Shown here in pieces: positions 49,101 through 54,538 of a stretch of 64,000 bases of DNA (positions are counted from its first letter, which is position 1; each line of letters opens with the position of its first letter). The notes beneath the pieces were generated by a model. It was not told where the DNA came from, ran no database searches, and was given only the letters and a program-made list of their open reading frames with translations. Location: positions 322,001 to 386,000 of the forward strand of contig RPFO01000296.1 in assembly GCA_009746045.1 (NCBI GenBank), given 5' to 3'. This DNA comes from Mesostigma viride (Eukaryota > Streptophyta > Mesostigmatophyceae > Mesostigmatales > Mesostigmataceae). The position numbers and the translations under genes were made by a program.

Positions 49101-52100
49101 CACCCTGCAGGAGGTCAAGACCCACTTTGACTTCATGACAGCCACGCGGCGCGGCAGCAACGAGCGGAGTGACATAGAGGTCTTCCGCCGGCTGTCGAGC
49201 ACGCTGCGCGCCGACGTGGCCTCGGCCATCAGCCTGCCGCTGCTGCAGCTTTGCCCCACCTTCAACGGATGTGAGGACGACTTCCTGGAGCTGCTAAGGT
49301 GGGGGGAGGAGTGCTTGTTTCTAGGTCTGTTTTTGATGTATGTGATAGTTACTGATTTCTTGTGCCGAGTCGCACGTTGGTCAAATGCAAGTAGAATGTG
49401 CTCACACTATTCTTAATGACGTAAAAGGAATGAAGAATCAAAATGTGCTTCACTTGGTTACGATGTGGCACCCAACAGCGCGGTGGTCATCGAGGAGGTG
49501 CGGGAGCCCGGCGAGTACCTCTACCGCACCGATGACGAGGCGCTGAACATGTTCGTGGTCGGCCGGGGCATGGTCGAGTGCACATCAACACGCACGGGGC
49601 TCGGCGAGGTCGTGGTGGAGACGATTTACGCAGGTGAGGGTTCTGACGTCTTGTATGTCTGCTATTCTTAAATGAAGGGAGATAGAGGGAGATTATTGGT
49701 ATAGATACGAGGGATTTACTATCAATAAGAGATATTAGATATGTCTGCTATGAGATATGCCTGCTATGAGGGATTTAGATATGTCTTTTAAACCCTCTTG
49801 TGGCAGCCAGGCCTGCAGTGTACATGGCCTGCAGTGTAGTGCTGCCTACACCCTCCCTCATGACCCTGGCGGTTCCCAAGCTGCAGTCTGATTGCTGCGT
49901 GCACCTTTACTCACGATTGACCCCTCCACTGCTGGCCACTTGGGTGCTGCCTCTCTCTCTTTCACTTTACCTGCAGGAGATACGGTGGGCGAGGTGCCCT
50001 TCTTCTTCCGGTACGTGCCTGGTGATGGCCAGGTTGAACAATTGAGAAATAGGAGATGTGGGATTTTAAGCTTGGGCACTGAGGATCAGAATTATGGGCG
50101 AGGCCCTACTAAAGGAGACGTGATTGCAGACTTGGGCGAGAGTCATGTGATCATTTATGGGCGAGGCCCTACTAAAGGAGGCGGGATTGCAGACTTGGGA
50201 GTCATGGGATAATTTATGGGTGAGGGCCCTTACAGAAGATAGGGTTGACTATGCCCATGATTCTTTTTTGAATCCTTTATGGCCTGCTCCTGCCGACCAC
50301 ATGCACCTGGCAGCTTAACAACGGATTGCTGTCTGGTACTTGTTGAACCCCGTCGATGCGAACCGACCCTTCACCGTCATACTGCTATGTCTTCTCCTGC
50401 CCTTGAACAGCCTGCGGCAGCTAAACAATGCGCGCGCCGGCTCCCAGGGCTGCGTGACGCTCTTCCGGCTGCGGCGCGAGGACCTCGTGCAGCTGCTGAA
50501 GCTGTACCCGGAGGAGGAGGACGAGATCCACGGCCGCTGCCTGGAGCGGCTCGAGCGGCGCATCCATGGGTTCAAGCTCATGACCGACGAGGCGGCCGCC
50601 GGCGCGTCGACCGACCTGTGGGCGTGGGAGGAGATGTTCGCAAAGGCCAAGAAGGCCCACGACGTCGCGCGGAAGCGCAAGAAGGTAAGGAGCTAGGCAG
50701 CAACAAGCAAACAAACCAAGAAGTAAAGTTTATTGTTAAACCAGCAAGTGCCTAACTGATGTAAACCTGGGGCTGCAGACCTGGGGCTGCAGAGGCTCTG
50801 GGGGGGTAGGTCATATAGTTGCTGGAACTTGCATAATATAAAGAAACAAGCACAAGACACTGAAGCAGACGCCAGCAGAAGCTCTGCGTGCCTGTGTGTA
50901 TCCCACACCCCAGTGTGTGTCTATGTGTGTCTGTACTCGTACGGACACTGTAATGTATACGTATTGTACACGGTGGCAGGATATGACCTCAATCTGATGA
51001 TTTGGCCGCTAATGCTATCTTTGACACGCGTGAATGGACACCATCGATCTATATTTGCAATGAACGCTCCCCACCACCACGACAACAGGACAACCTGATC
51101 CTGGCGATGATATTTGCGGCCATGAAGGGCGACCTGGCAGGCATCAAGAAGATCCTGACCACCTCCGACATCGCTGTCTCAGATGGCGACTGGATGAAGG
51201 TGGGCAGCCATGGGAGGGTGGGGCTGGTGGCGGCTATATTCCTTATTCTTTACAGGTAGGTAGAGATAGGTATGCCTTGCATTCACAACCTTACATTTCA
51301 GTACCAATCAATGACTCACTACTTCAAAGTTGTGTGGTCTACGTGGCGTATTGCGGTTATTGGCACCATTCCAAACATCCAGCAGTGTTATCGTATTATT
51401 GCCAGGTTTTAGTCAATCCAGTCCGTGATTATCTGAGATACTGGGCGTACTCAGGAGGGTATATTCCTGTCGTCTTGAAACTAATACCCTGAACCGAAAT
51501 GAACCTTCGGCTTGCACCCTGCACCCTGGAACCCACCTGCCAAACGTGGGATGTCAAACCTCATCCCCCCACTTGGGCAGAGGACGGCAATCCACCTGGC
51601 GGCCGCCGAGGGCCACTTCATTGTCATCCAAACGCTCATCAACGACTTTGGCGCCGAGATCAACTGCCAGGTAGATTGTTATTTCTACGCGTATGCAGCT
51701 GACATCAAACCTTAACCGGGCCGGACTCATGTTGCATGTAATCGTTTTCAAACTAGTCATGCTCAATTGTGGACACAAATGTTGGCAGCTGTTATTTTAC
51801 AACAGCTCCTTGTTCCGCAAGTTGCGTATTAATTTGCTTGTCCCCGTGTGACTTTGCATGCGGTGGTGGGGTGCACGATTCAAACAGGATATTTTCAATG
51901 GCACGCCCCTCGCGGATGCGGTGCGCCAGAAGAACGACGACGTGGCCGAGTTCCTGCGCTCCATCGGCGGCGAGATGATGGGGGAGAACCCCGCTGGGCT
52001 GCTCTGCTACGCCGCGCTGCGCAACGACGTCGAGGAGCTGCGCCGGCTGGTCGACAACGGGCTGGACCCCAACAGCGCCGACTACGACATGCGCACGCCG

Positions 52101-54475
52101 CTGCACATCGCCGCGTCCGAGGGGCAGATGGCCGCGCTGCACTTCCTGCTCAGCCTCGACGGCATTCAGGTCAACCCGGAGGACCGGTGGGGGGGCACCC
52201 CTCTCGCGGACGCGCTGCGCCACGACCAGAAGGCGGCGCTGGCCCCCCTCAAGGCCAAGCGGGCGAGCCTCGGGTCGATGGACGTTGGCACCGAGCTGTG
52301 CGGCGCCGCAAGCAAGCTGGACCTGGAGCGGCTCGTCATGTTCCTGGACAACGGCGCCGACGTGAACAGTGCTGACTACGACCAGCGGACGGCGCTCCAC
52401 CTGGCGGCCTCCAACGGGCACGCCGAGGTGGTGGACGAGCTGCTGCGGCGGCCAGGGATCGACATCAACCCCCTGGACCGCCTGGGGGGCACCCCCCTGG
52501 AAGACGCGCTGCGGGGCGGATATGTAGACATTGCGGAAATGCTGGCGGCCGTAGGGGGCAAGCGGTCGGACGACCCCTCGCTGGAGGAGAAGCGCGCGGC
52601 GCAGCGGGTGCTGCTGCGGGACCGGAAGGCGGCGCAGGTGCGGGCGCGCACGCTCCGCGCACTCAAGGGCACGCGCGAGTCGCAGGTGCACACGCTCGTG
52701 TCGGAGGTTGTGGGCAAGCTCGACGACTTGCTCACCGAGCTGCAGAAGGACGTGTTCGCGTTCCTCGAGATCCTGCGCGACCTCATGGGCATGGGCGACG
52801 GCGCGGGCGGCGGGGGAGGGGCGGGCGGCGGCGCGCTCATGATGGACGAGCACACGCGCGCGGTGTACCGACGGAGCAAGGAGCAGAAGATCACACGCGT
52901 GGGGCAGGCGCTGGTCGCGCGCGCGGGCGACGCGGGCCGGTTCCTGGAGGAGAAGCGGGTCGCTGCGTCGGCGCGCGTCAGCCCGCTCGTGCACAGGGCA
53001 CACCCGCAGCACGAGATGGTCATGGACGTGCTGTCAAAGGTGCTCGCGGGCGTGGGCGCCGCGGTCGAGCGCCTGCTGGAGAGCGGCCGGCGGAGCGACT
53101 ACTACTACCCGGCGGCCGCTGAGAAGGTCGCGGACCACATGGTGAGTCGCAGGAGGGTTGTGAAATTGAGAACGGTAAATGACCATTTTGAAGTGCAGGG
53201 ATTGGTGGTTGGTGCTTTTGCGATTGATGAAAGAACTGCAGAAGCTGCAGACCACATGGTGAGACCGCGCTGTCCGCTCATGCAAATCAGCGCATAAGAT
53301 GTTGTGGCCCATACTGATCTTCAGGCGGATGGCGGCCCATACTGATCTTCATGTGGATCGTGGCCCATCCATACTGATACTGGAGGGATATCGTTTCAGT
53401 CGTGCGGCTGTGTATCAGGAGGTGTTTAAACTAGCTGTCCACTTATGCAAATCAGCGCATTAGATGTGTGGATCAGGAGGGGGCTACACTCGCTAGGAAG
53501 CTTGACCATAGATCAAGGTAGTGGGCACTAGTGGCTTGATATTTGACCTAGATGTTACCTAGAGCGCTTGATATTTGACCTAGATGTTACCTAGAGCGCT
53601 TGATATTTGACCTAGATCTTACCTAGAGCGCTTTTGAGACGCAAATACGTGCTTGAGATACCGACTCGTTGCTCACTCACTTACCGGCCGATGAAGCTTA
53701 TAATTTCGAGTTGTAAGGTATGCACTCACTCCATCATGCGAATTGAAGTATCTTCCCTTTCTCTGTGTTAACACTGATGCCTGCGGAGGGTGCACATGAG
53801 ATATACTGTCATACTATCAGGATGTTATAATCGACCCCGAACATGATTTTTTGCCTGTCAACCTGTGGCCCTAGGGTGAACCTGACATGATAACGACAGT
53901 TAATTTAATAAAACGTAACAGCGTTACGTGACCATAAGTCCTCAGTACAGTCAAGTGGGATGGGATGGGATGGGATGGGATGGGATGGGATGGGATGGGA
54001 TGGGATGGGATGGGATGGGATGGGATGGGATGGGATGGGATGGGATGGGATGGGATGGGATGGGATGGGATGGGATGGGATGGGATGGGATGGGATGGGA
54101 TGGGATGGGATGGGATGGGATGGGATGGGATGGGATGGGATGGGATGGGATGGGATGGGATGGGATGGGATGGGATGGGATGGATGGCGCTAGCTATCTA
54201 AGACCTAGTTACAGGTTTGTGGGCACCACGGCCCGAGTCGCTGTGGATGCCAAACTTGGTCACACGTGGAGCCCCCGCTGCCTTAATTGGCGGGGTGGTC
54301 TCCTTCATTACTACCGACATAACGACGATGGGGTGTCCTTACTGCATGCCCTCTAATCACGGTTGCCTTGCATATGCTTTCGTGTTTTTTTTGCAACTTG
54401 ATCCTGCAGTGGGTTTTCTTGACCGAGATCACAGAGGTCCACGACAACGCCAGCATAGGCACATCCTCGTCATGA
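25627..54475 (+). CDS. Tandem two-module 6TM channel with CNBD-like folds and ankyrin repeats (join of 23 exons)
   Basis: Exons: 25627-28157, 29542-29823, 30920-30944, 33294-33455, 34193-34393, 35361-35571, 37140-37294, 38034-38270, 38722-38904, 41800-42070, 42851-43203, 43746-46218, 46714-46852, 47362-47497, 48151-48837, 49111-49298, 49479-49633, 49977-50010, 50411-50684, 51089-51199, 51581-51670, 51888-53141, 54410-54475. All introns are GT-AG and every junction keeps phase; total 10,218 nt, 3,405 residues. Module 1 (about 590-1510) and module 2 (about 2395-3050) each resemble plant outward-rectifier/AKT channels: S1-S6, C-linker, CNBD, ankyrin. A ~820-residue linker separates them. Such proteins sit in the plasma or an internal membrane and conduct cations as tetramers of 6TM subunits; two modules per chain would make a pseudo-dimer. 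The start (first in-frame ATG) and the last exon are the least certain parts. It could also be two adjacent genes if the linker exon hides an end and a start, but frame and phases run through. Confidence 0.82.
29088..29400. repeat. Intron 1 tandem repeat built from the exon 2 acceptor edge
   Basis: Three to four units of about 77 bp contain 'ttgcgggtgccaggtttctt', a near copy of the true acceptor and exon start at 29,529-29,550 ('ttgcgggcgccaggttcctg'), joined to 'cagtagataactacgcgtgc'. Confidence 0.85.
29542..29823 (+). CDS. Channel exon 2: module 1 S5, pore and most of S6
   Basis: Starts in phase 2 (AA+G = Lys). S5 reads L-V-L-V-V-G-V-S-H-M-T-G-C-V-Y-Y-W-L-A, equivalent to the plant 'LFxVHxAGCxYYxxA'. 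The turret contains T-W-V-A (I-T-W-V-A-Q-V-V-R-N). The pore helix and filter read A-M-A-S-L-G-F-G-P-I-H (filter residues 908-913, nt 29,732-29,749), where plants have T-M-T-T-V-G-Y-G-D-L-H. S6 reads S-Y-E-M-V-F-A-I-I-V-L-F-V-Q-V-V-V-Y-A-Y. The exon must end at 29,823 (donor GTACGT), because only then does the spliced S6 end align gaplessly with module 2. Confidence 0.85.
29839..29950 (-). mobile_element. Diverged copy of the tRNA-like SINE, minus strand, in intron 2
   Basis: The reverse complement carries 'gcagttgggc' (A-box-like), 'gatgcccgaggatcaggagac', 'cctatagtc' and 'tgatcgaattt' (weak B-box) in the order seen in the two copies at 63.4 and 63.8 kb. Confidence 0.55.
30497..30790. repeat. 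54-bp tandem repeat with a 26-bp palindrome, intron 2
   Basis: Units begin at about 30,497, 30,551, 30,605, 30,659, 30,713 and 30,767, exactly 54 bp apart. Most contain 'atagtagtat' + 'attaatatactactat', which together are a perfect 26-bp palindrome. A second near-palindrome centres on 'gatattaatat'. Confidence 0.92.
30920..30944 (+). CDS. Channel exon 3: 25-nt microexon, end of module 1 S6
   Basis: Between acceptor GAGCTCAG and donor GTGAGT, 25 nt give (AT+C=Ile) L-G-T-I-Q-H-Y-L. Spliced, S6 reads V-Y-A-Y-I-L-G-T-I-Q-H-Y-L then V-R-K-D. The spacing from V-Y-A to the R-x-D motif is then the same as in module 2 (V-Y-A-F-C-V-S-E-M-T-N-L-V then M-R-Q-D). The A-Y-I-x-G-T/N pattern is typical of CNG/HCN/plant-channel S6. 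Without it two residues or more are missing. Phases 2 and 0 fit both neighbours. Confidence 0.75.
31011..31523. repeat. 73-bp tandem repeat, seven copies, intron 3
   Basis: 'gatactgtgctaggcccatt' recurs at 31,011, 31,084, 31,157, 31,230, 31,303, 31,376 and 31,449, exactly every 73 bp, with one or two base changes per unit. Confidence 0.95.
32152..32570. repeat. C-rich ~20-bp tandem repeats, intron 3
   Basis: Four perfect copies of 'atcccccttcctccctacac' run into about fifteen copies of a 17-21-bp 'ccccccccttgttcccga' unit with varying C-run length. The Pro-rich and Gly-rich ORFs across it are artefacts. Confidence 0.93.
32802..33125. repeat. 18-bp tandem repeat (ctaatgaatgcgtacttc), about 18 copies, intron 3
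   Basis: Near-perfect 18-mers give uninterrupted ORFs on both strands because the unit is a multiple of three. One frame runs into exon 4 by chance. Only the part after the acceptor at 33,293 aligns with channels. Confidence 0.93.
33294..33455 (+). CDS. Channel exon 4: module 1 C-linker, first half
   Basis: Fifty-four codons, phase 0 at both ends. V-R-K-D-P-A-A-E-A-Q-R-K-Q-L is followed by A-Y-C-V-S-R-K-L-P-P-E-L, the C-linker A'/B' helices (plants: 'FxxRNxLPxxL'). It aligns without gaps with module 2's M-R-Q-D-E-E-L ... T-S-G-L-P-P-D-I. Ends D-L-N-Q-I-T-K at GTGGGG. Confidence 0.85.
33540..33600. repeat. Copy of the exon 4 donor edge inside intron 4
   Basis: 'tgccaaggtgggggcggtgggaggatgg' at about 33,553 repeats the true junction at 33,450-33,475 with few changes. 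A shorter third trace ('cgatcactgaggtaac') is at about 33,637. Confidence 0.75.
34193..34393 (+). CDS. Channel exon 5: module 1 C-linker end and CNBD first strands
   Basis: A-L-P-A-V-L-Q-V-R-V follows T-K in phase. F-L-F-Q-N-C-D-Q-Q-F-L-S-L-L matches plant 'LFxGxSxxFLxxLV'. V-F-L-M-P-G-E-K-L-F matches the CNBD 'xxxPGExI' strand. E-V-C-F-I-F-Q precedes the donor, where plants have 'DxxYIVxxG'. Sixty-seven codons, phase 0 to 0. Confidence 0.85.
34436..34813. repeat. Four to five decaying copies of the exon 5 donor edge in intron 5
   Basis: 'gtctgcttcatcttccaggt' at the true junction recurs nearly intact at about 34,446 and 34,532, and degraded at about 34,650, 34,727 and 34,790, each followed by new sequence. 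Two of the copies keep a usable GTACTC or GTACAG donor. Confidence 0.85.
35361..35571 (+). CDS. Channel exon 6: module 1 CNBD core
   Basis: G-K-L-D-V-V-D-E-D-E-K-L-V is the strand after the G of the fold. V-V-G-D-V-A-F-F-L aligns with the 'xFGExxxL' phosphate cassette. G-Q-P-Y-T-V-R-A-S aligns with the plant 'RPQPFTVRT'. The Glu of FGE is Asp, and the phosphate-coordinating Arg-Thr/Ala pair of true cAMP binders is not seen, as in plant channels, so nucleotide binding is doubtful. Ends in phase 1. Confidence 0.85.
35610..35960. repeat. Four copies of the exon 6 donor edge in intron 6
   Basis: 'gacctcatcacgctcttccc' plus 'gagcagaacggtgagg' of the exon end recurs at about 35,621, 35,711, 35,789 and (partly) 35,934. 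The spacing of the first copies is 80-90 bp. The first two keep the full donor. Confidence 0.9.
36563..36803. repeat. ~110-bp direct repeat, intron 6
   Basis: 'aagtggggcgaggcggtatt' to 'gataagacttc' occurs at 36,563 and 36,694 (offset 131) with a few substitutions. Confidence 0.85.
37140..37294 (+). CDS. Channel exon 7: basic linker after module 1 CNBD
   Basis: Phase 1 G+TG gives V-T-I-I-K-G-L-L-R-H-Y-G, then a Lys/Arg/His-rich stretch (R-R-K-M-R-M-A-K-K-G-R-H-T-R-H-F-K-R-L-K-R). It links CNBD to ankyrins where plant channels have a short linker. A copy of the acceptor edge ('cagtgacgatcatcaagggc') sits about 115 bp upstream at 37,026. Confidence 0.75.
38034..38270 (+). CDS. Channel exon 8: module 1 ankyrin repeats 1-3 (start)
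   Basis: L-K-H-A-A-S opens repeat 1, ending D-P-N-N-V-D-Y-D-N-R. T-A-L-H-M-A-A-M-S-G is repeat 2, ending K-D-R-W-G-R. V-P-L-Q opens repeat 3. The consensus TxLHxAAxxG...VxLLLxxGA is clear. An acceptor-edge copy lies at about 37,929-37,970. Phase 0 to 0. Confidence 0.87.
38525..38721. repeat. Two copies of the exon 9 acceptor edge in intron 8
   Basis: 'caggatgtggtggaaaacc' (38,534) and 'caggacgcggtggagagcc' (38,629) precede the true 'caggacgcggtggagaac' (38,719) at about 90-95-bp spacing. The units share 'ggttttatctgtcgctgcg'. Confidence 0.92.
38722..38904 (+). CDS. Channel exon 9: module 1 ankyrin repeats 3-4
   Basis: D-A-V-E-N-K-R-T completes the repeat begun by V-P-L-Q. P-A-G-L-L-C-K-A-A-S-D-N-D-L opens the second super-repeat, ending D-P-N-A-S-D-Y-D-K-R-T at GTGGGT. 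Phase 0 to 0. Confidence 0.87.
39122..41418. repeat. Intron 9 duplicated 1.54-kb unit; second copy internally deleted
   Basis: 39,122-39,684 and 40,664-41,226 appear identical over 563 bp (offset exactly 1,542). 40,535-40,664 recurs at 41,289-41,418 (130 bp). This reads as A-B-C followed by A-C, with the 850-bp middle of the second copy replaced by 62 bp. Being near-identical, the event is recent. No ORF over about 150 codons, no clear terminal inverted repeats. Confidence 0.92.
41800..42070 (+). CDS. Channel exon 10: module 1 ankyrin repeats 5-7
   Basis: P-L-H-V-A-A-A-E-G-K-T-E-I-V-E-F-L joins K-R-T across the 2.9-kb intron to make a perfect ankyrin. V-D-R-W-G-A-T-P-L-D-D-A-V opens the next repeat. 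V-G-L-L-Y-S-A-A-N-D-G-D opens the third super-repeat. Ends M-N-T in phase 1. Acceptor-edge copies lie upstream at about 41,695. Confidence 0.87.
42135..42262. repeat. Two copies of the exon 10 donor edge in intron 10
   Basis: 'ctgctggagaatggagt' plus a GTAAGG junction at about 42,141-42,180, and a weaker copy at about 42,228-42,262, repeat the true 42,045-42,085 segment, including the following 'gcat.gactgaa'. Confidence 0.85.
42851..43203 (+). CDS. Channel exon 11: module 1 ankyrin repeats 8-9 and first helices after
   Basis: G+AC gives D-D-R-T-P-L-A-V-A-A-S-E-G, then A-D-V-D-I-L-D-R-W-G-G-T-P-M-W-D-A-L. The post-ankyrin part (E-A-K-E-A-M-A-Q-H ... R-E-I-N-R-E-I-R-S-A-L) is predicted helical. 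Ends at GTGAGT in phase 0. Confidence 0.85.
43746..46218 (+). CDS. Channel exon 12: inter-module linker, 824 codons
   Basis: Starts V-I-C-H-L-V-G-L-L-S-S-A-A-A-L. It contains helix-rich blocks near the start, around L-P-V-V-A-D-A-F-A-A-L-R-A-L, around A-A-E-S-L-L-A-A-M-A-Q-L-F-A-G-M, and around A-L-E-D-M-K-D-V-L-G-V-M-V. Low-complexity Gly/Ala/Pro stretches separate them. An acidic run (D-E-S-E-E-E-E-E-D) and a Lys-rich run (H-K-K-K-K-G) come near the end. No transmembrane segment or named domain is evident. It ends A-D-E-S-E-V-D-E-A-T-L-Q in phase 1. A smaller intron inside (about 45,588-45,650, ending TTCCAG) cannot be excluded, since the frame is open either way. Confidence 0.75.
46399..46446 (+). 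CDS. Candidate 48-nt cassette exon, duplicate of the exon 12 end
   Basis: Between GTGTGGCAG and GTACAC. In the correct phase (1 to 1) it reads K-L-A-A-D-E-S-E-A-D-E-A-M-L-Q, a near copy of the last residues of exon 12. Including or skipping it keeps frame. An even more decayed copy lies at about 46,275-46,322. Confidence 0.5.
46714..46852 (+). CDS. Channel exon 13: module 2 pre-S1 region
   Basis: G+CG gives A-R-S-A-L-K-R-G-G-S-V, then R-I-D-T-R-E-N-A-L-Y-H-L-I-I-L-P-N and R-R-R-A-F-V-V-K, the cytosolic lead-in to S1 (plants: 'ISPxxxRYRxW'). A degenerate copy of its acceptor edge with a stop is at 46,549-46,590. Ends in phase 2. Confidence 0.75.
47362..47497 (+). CDS. Channel exon 14: module 2 S1-S2
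   Basis: W-V-S-L-V-A-A-L-D-I-P-F-R-I-A-F is S1; note P-F as in plant 'WVxPFEFxF'. L-S-V-T-D-A-V-I-I-F-D-V-L-A-N-F-L-T is S2 (plants: 'DxxVDxFFAxDIxLTF'). The S2-S3 loop is short here, unlike module 1. Phase 2 to 0. Confidence 0.82.
47925..48060 (+). mobile_element. Element X fragment in intron 14
   Basis: 'ggcatgcctgtggcatgagg', 'cactcagggattgaaagcact', the GTGCTCC/GGAGCAC hairpin and a TTAATTAA tract, in the same order as at 6.3 and 14.9 kb. It ends about 90 bp before exon 15. Confidence 0.82.
48151..48837 (+). CDS. Channel exon 15: module 2 S3, S4, S5, pore, S6, C-linker start
   Basis: A-I-L-type S2-S3 lead (Y-K-F-A-D-I-F-R-R-Y-L). S3: L-L-G-A-V-P-I-D-L-L-L-F. S4: L-P-P-W-L-R-L-F-K-L-S-Y-L-A, only R and K at the gating positions. 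S5: I-I-R-I-M-L-V-V-L-H-L-C-A-C-A-W-C-F (plant 'HxAGCxYY' replaced by H-L-C-A-C-A-W-C). Pore: Y-Y-W-A-A-Q-T-M-S-T-N-G-L-V-G-N-M; filter residues 2610-2616, nt 48,619-48,639. S6: L-L-T-L-A-V-L-V-G-N-L-T-V-Y-A-F-C-V-S-E-M-T-N-L-V, very close to plant 'GNMTNLVV'. Phase 0 to 0. Confidence 0.87.
49111..49298 (+). CDS. Channel exon 16: module 2 C-linker and CNBD entry
   Basis: E-V-K-T-H-F-D-F-M continues L-P-P-D-I-A-K. R-R-L-S-S-T-L-R-A-D-V-A matches plant 'LPxxLRxxI'. C-P-T-F-N-G-C-E-D-D-F-L-E-L-L matches 'LFxGxSxxFLxxL'. Ends AG in phase 2. Confidence 0.85.
49479..49633 (+). CDS. Channel exon 17: module 2 CNBD strands
   Basis: S-A-V-V-I-E-E-V-R-E-P-G-E-Y-L-Y-R is the 'xxxxPGExIxxxGD' strand pair. 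A-L-N-M-F-V-V-G-R-G-M-V-E is the 'xxxYxIxxGxVE' strand. V-V-V-E-T-I-Y-A-G leads to the cassette. Phase 2 to 1. Confidence 0.87.
49977..50010 (+). CDS. Channel exon 18: 34-nt exon, module 2 phosphate cassette
   Basis: G+GA gives G-D-T-V-G-E-V-P-F-F-F-R, the 'GxxFGExxxL' of the CNBD. Phase 1 to 2 fits both sides. It is the second very short exon of the gene. Confidence 0.8.
50094..50207. repeat. 62-bp tandem duplication in intron 18
   Basis: 'atgggcgaggccctactaaa' to 'gcagacttggg' occurs at 50,094 and 50,156. Its 'gggcgagg' start may derive from exon 18's 'gggcgaggtgccc'. Confidence 0.8.
50411..50684 (+). CDS. Channel exon 19: module 2 CNBD end and helical linker
   Basis: L-R-Q-L-N-N-A-R-A-G-S-Q-G-C-V-T-L-F-R-L-R-R-E-D-L-V replaces the plant 'RPQPFTVRTxxxSxLLRIxRxxL'. 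The C-helix follows (L-V-Q-L-L-K-L-Y-P-E-E-E-D-E-I), then a Lys/Arg-rich helix ending R-K-R-K-K at GTAAGG. Confidence 0.85.
51089..51199 (+). CDS. Channel exon 20: module 2 ankyrin repeat 1
   Basis: D-N-L-I-L-A-M-I-F-A-A-M-K-G-D-L-A-G-I-K-K-I-L, aligned to L-L-x-A-A-x-x-N-D of the other super-repeats, ending D-W-M-K. Thirty-seven codons, phase 0. Confidence 0.83.
51581..51670 (+). CDS. Channel exon 21: module 2 ankyrin repeat 2
   Basis: R-T-A-I-H-L-A-A-A-E-G-H-F-I-V-I-Q-T-L-I, ending A-E-I-N-C-Q. Thirty codons, nearly one repeat per exon. Phase 0 to 0. Confidence 0.87.
51888..53141 (+). CDS. Channel exon 22: module 2 ankyrin repeats 3-9 and C-terminal helices
   Basis: G-T-P-L-A-D-A-V completes super-repeat 1. 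A-G-L-L-C-Y-A-A and G-T-E-L-C-G-A-A open super-repeats 2 and 3, each with D-Y-D-x-R-T then D-R-x-G-G-T-P-L-x-D-A-L. After the ankyrins (about residue 3190) come Lys/Arg-rich helices, H-T-L-V-S-E-V-V-G-K-L-D-D-L-L, a Gly run and H-E-M-V-M-D-V-L-S-K-V-L. Intronless across seven repeats, unlike module 1. Confidence 0.88.
53236..53265. repeat. Copy of the exon 22 donor edge in intron 22
   Basis: 'agaccacatggtgag' at about 53,249 repeats the true end 'ggaccacatggtgag' at 53,132. Either donor keeps the frame open for a while. Confidence 0.7.
53530..53640. repeat. 35-bp tandem repeat, three copies, intron 22
   Basis: 'gcttgatatttgacctagat' to 'acctagagc' repeated at about 35-bp spacing. Confidence 0.85.
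53956..54183. repeat. (GGGAT)n microsatellite, about 228 bp, intron 22
   Basis: A perfect pentanucleotide array. The Met-Gly-Trp-Asp ORFs in three frames are artefacts. Unit differs from the plant/algal telomere units. Confidence 0.95.
54410..54475 (+). CDS. Candidate terminal exon of the channel gene
   Basis: After ATCCTGCAG, phase 0 reads W-V-F-L-T-E-I-T-E-V-H-D-N-A-S-I-G-T-S-S-S then TGA at 54,473. It is the only phase-compatible, stop-terminated exon with a good acceptor that I found before element X copies begin at 54.54 kb. No homology supports it. Alternatively the protein ends inside intron 22 at 53,297 by read-through of the 53,142 donor. Confidence 0.45.
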   Translation, partial: WVFLTEITEVHDNASIGTSSS

Positions 54476-54538
54476 GCCCAGCCCAGCAGGCCGTGGTCCC
54501 TGACACGCATTCTTGCAGAGCCAATGATTATTTAAACA

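Noticed and set aside
51792-53012. 406-codon minus-strand ORF
   Set aside because: Antisense of the ankyrin exon 22; His/Arg/Val composition typical of reversed GC-rich codons.
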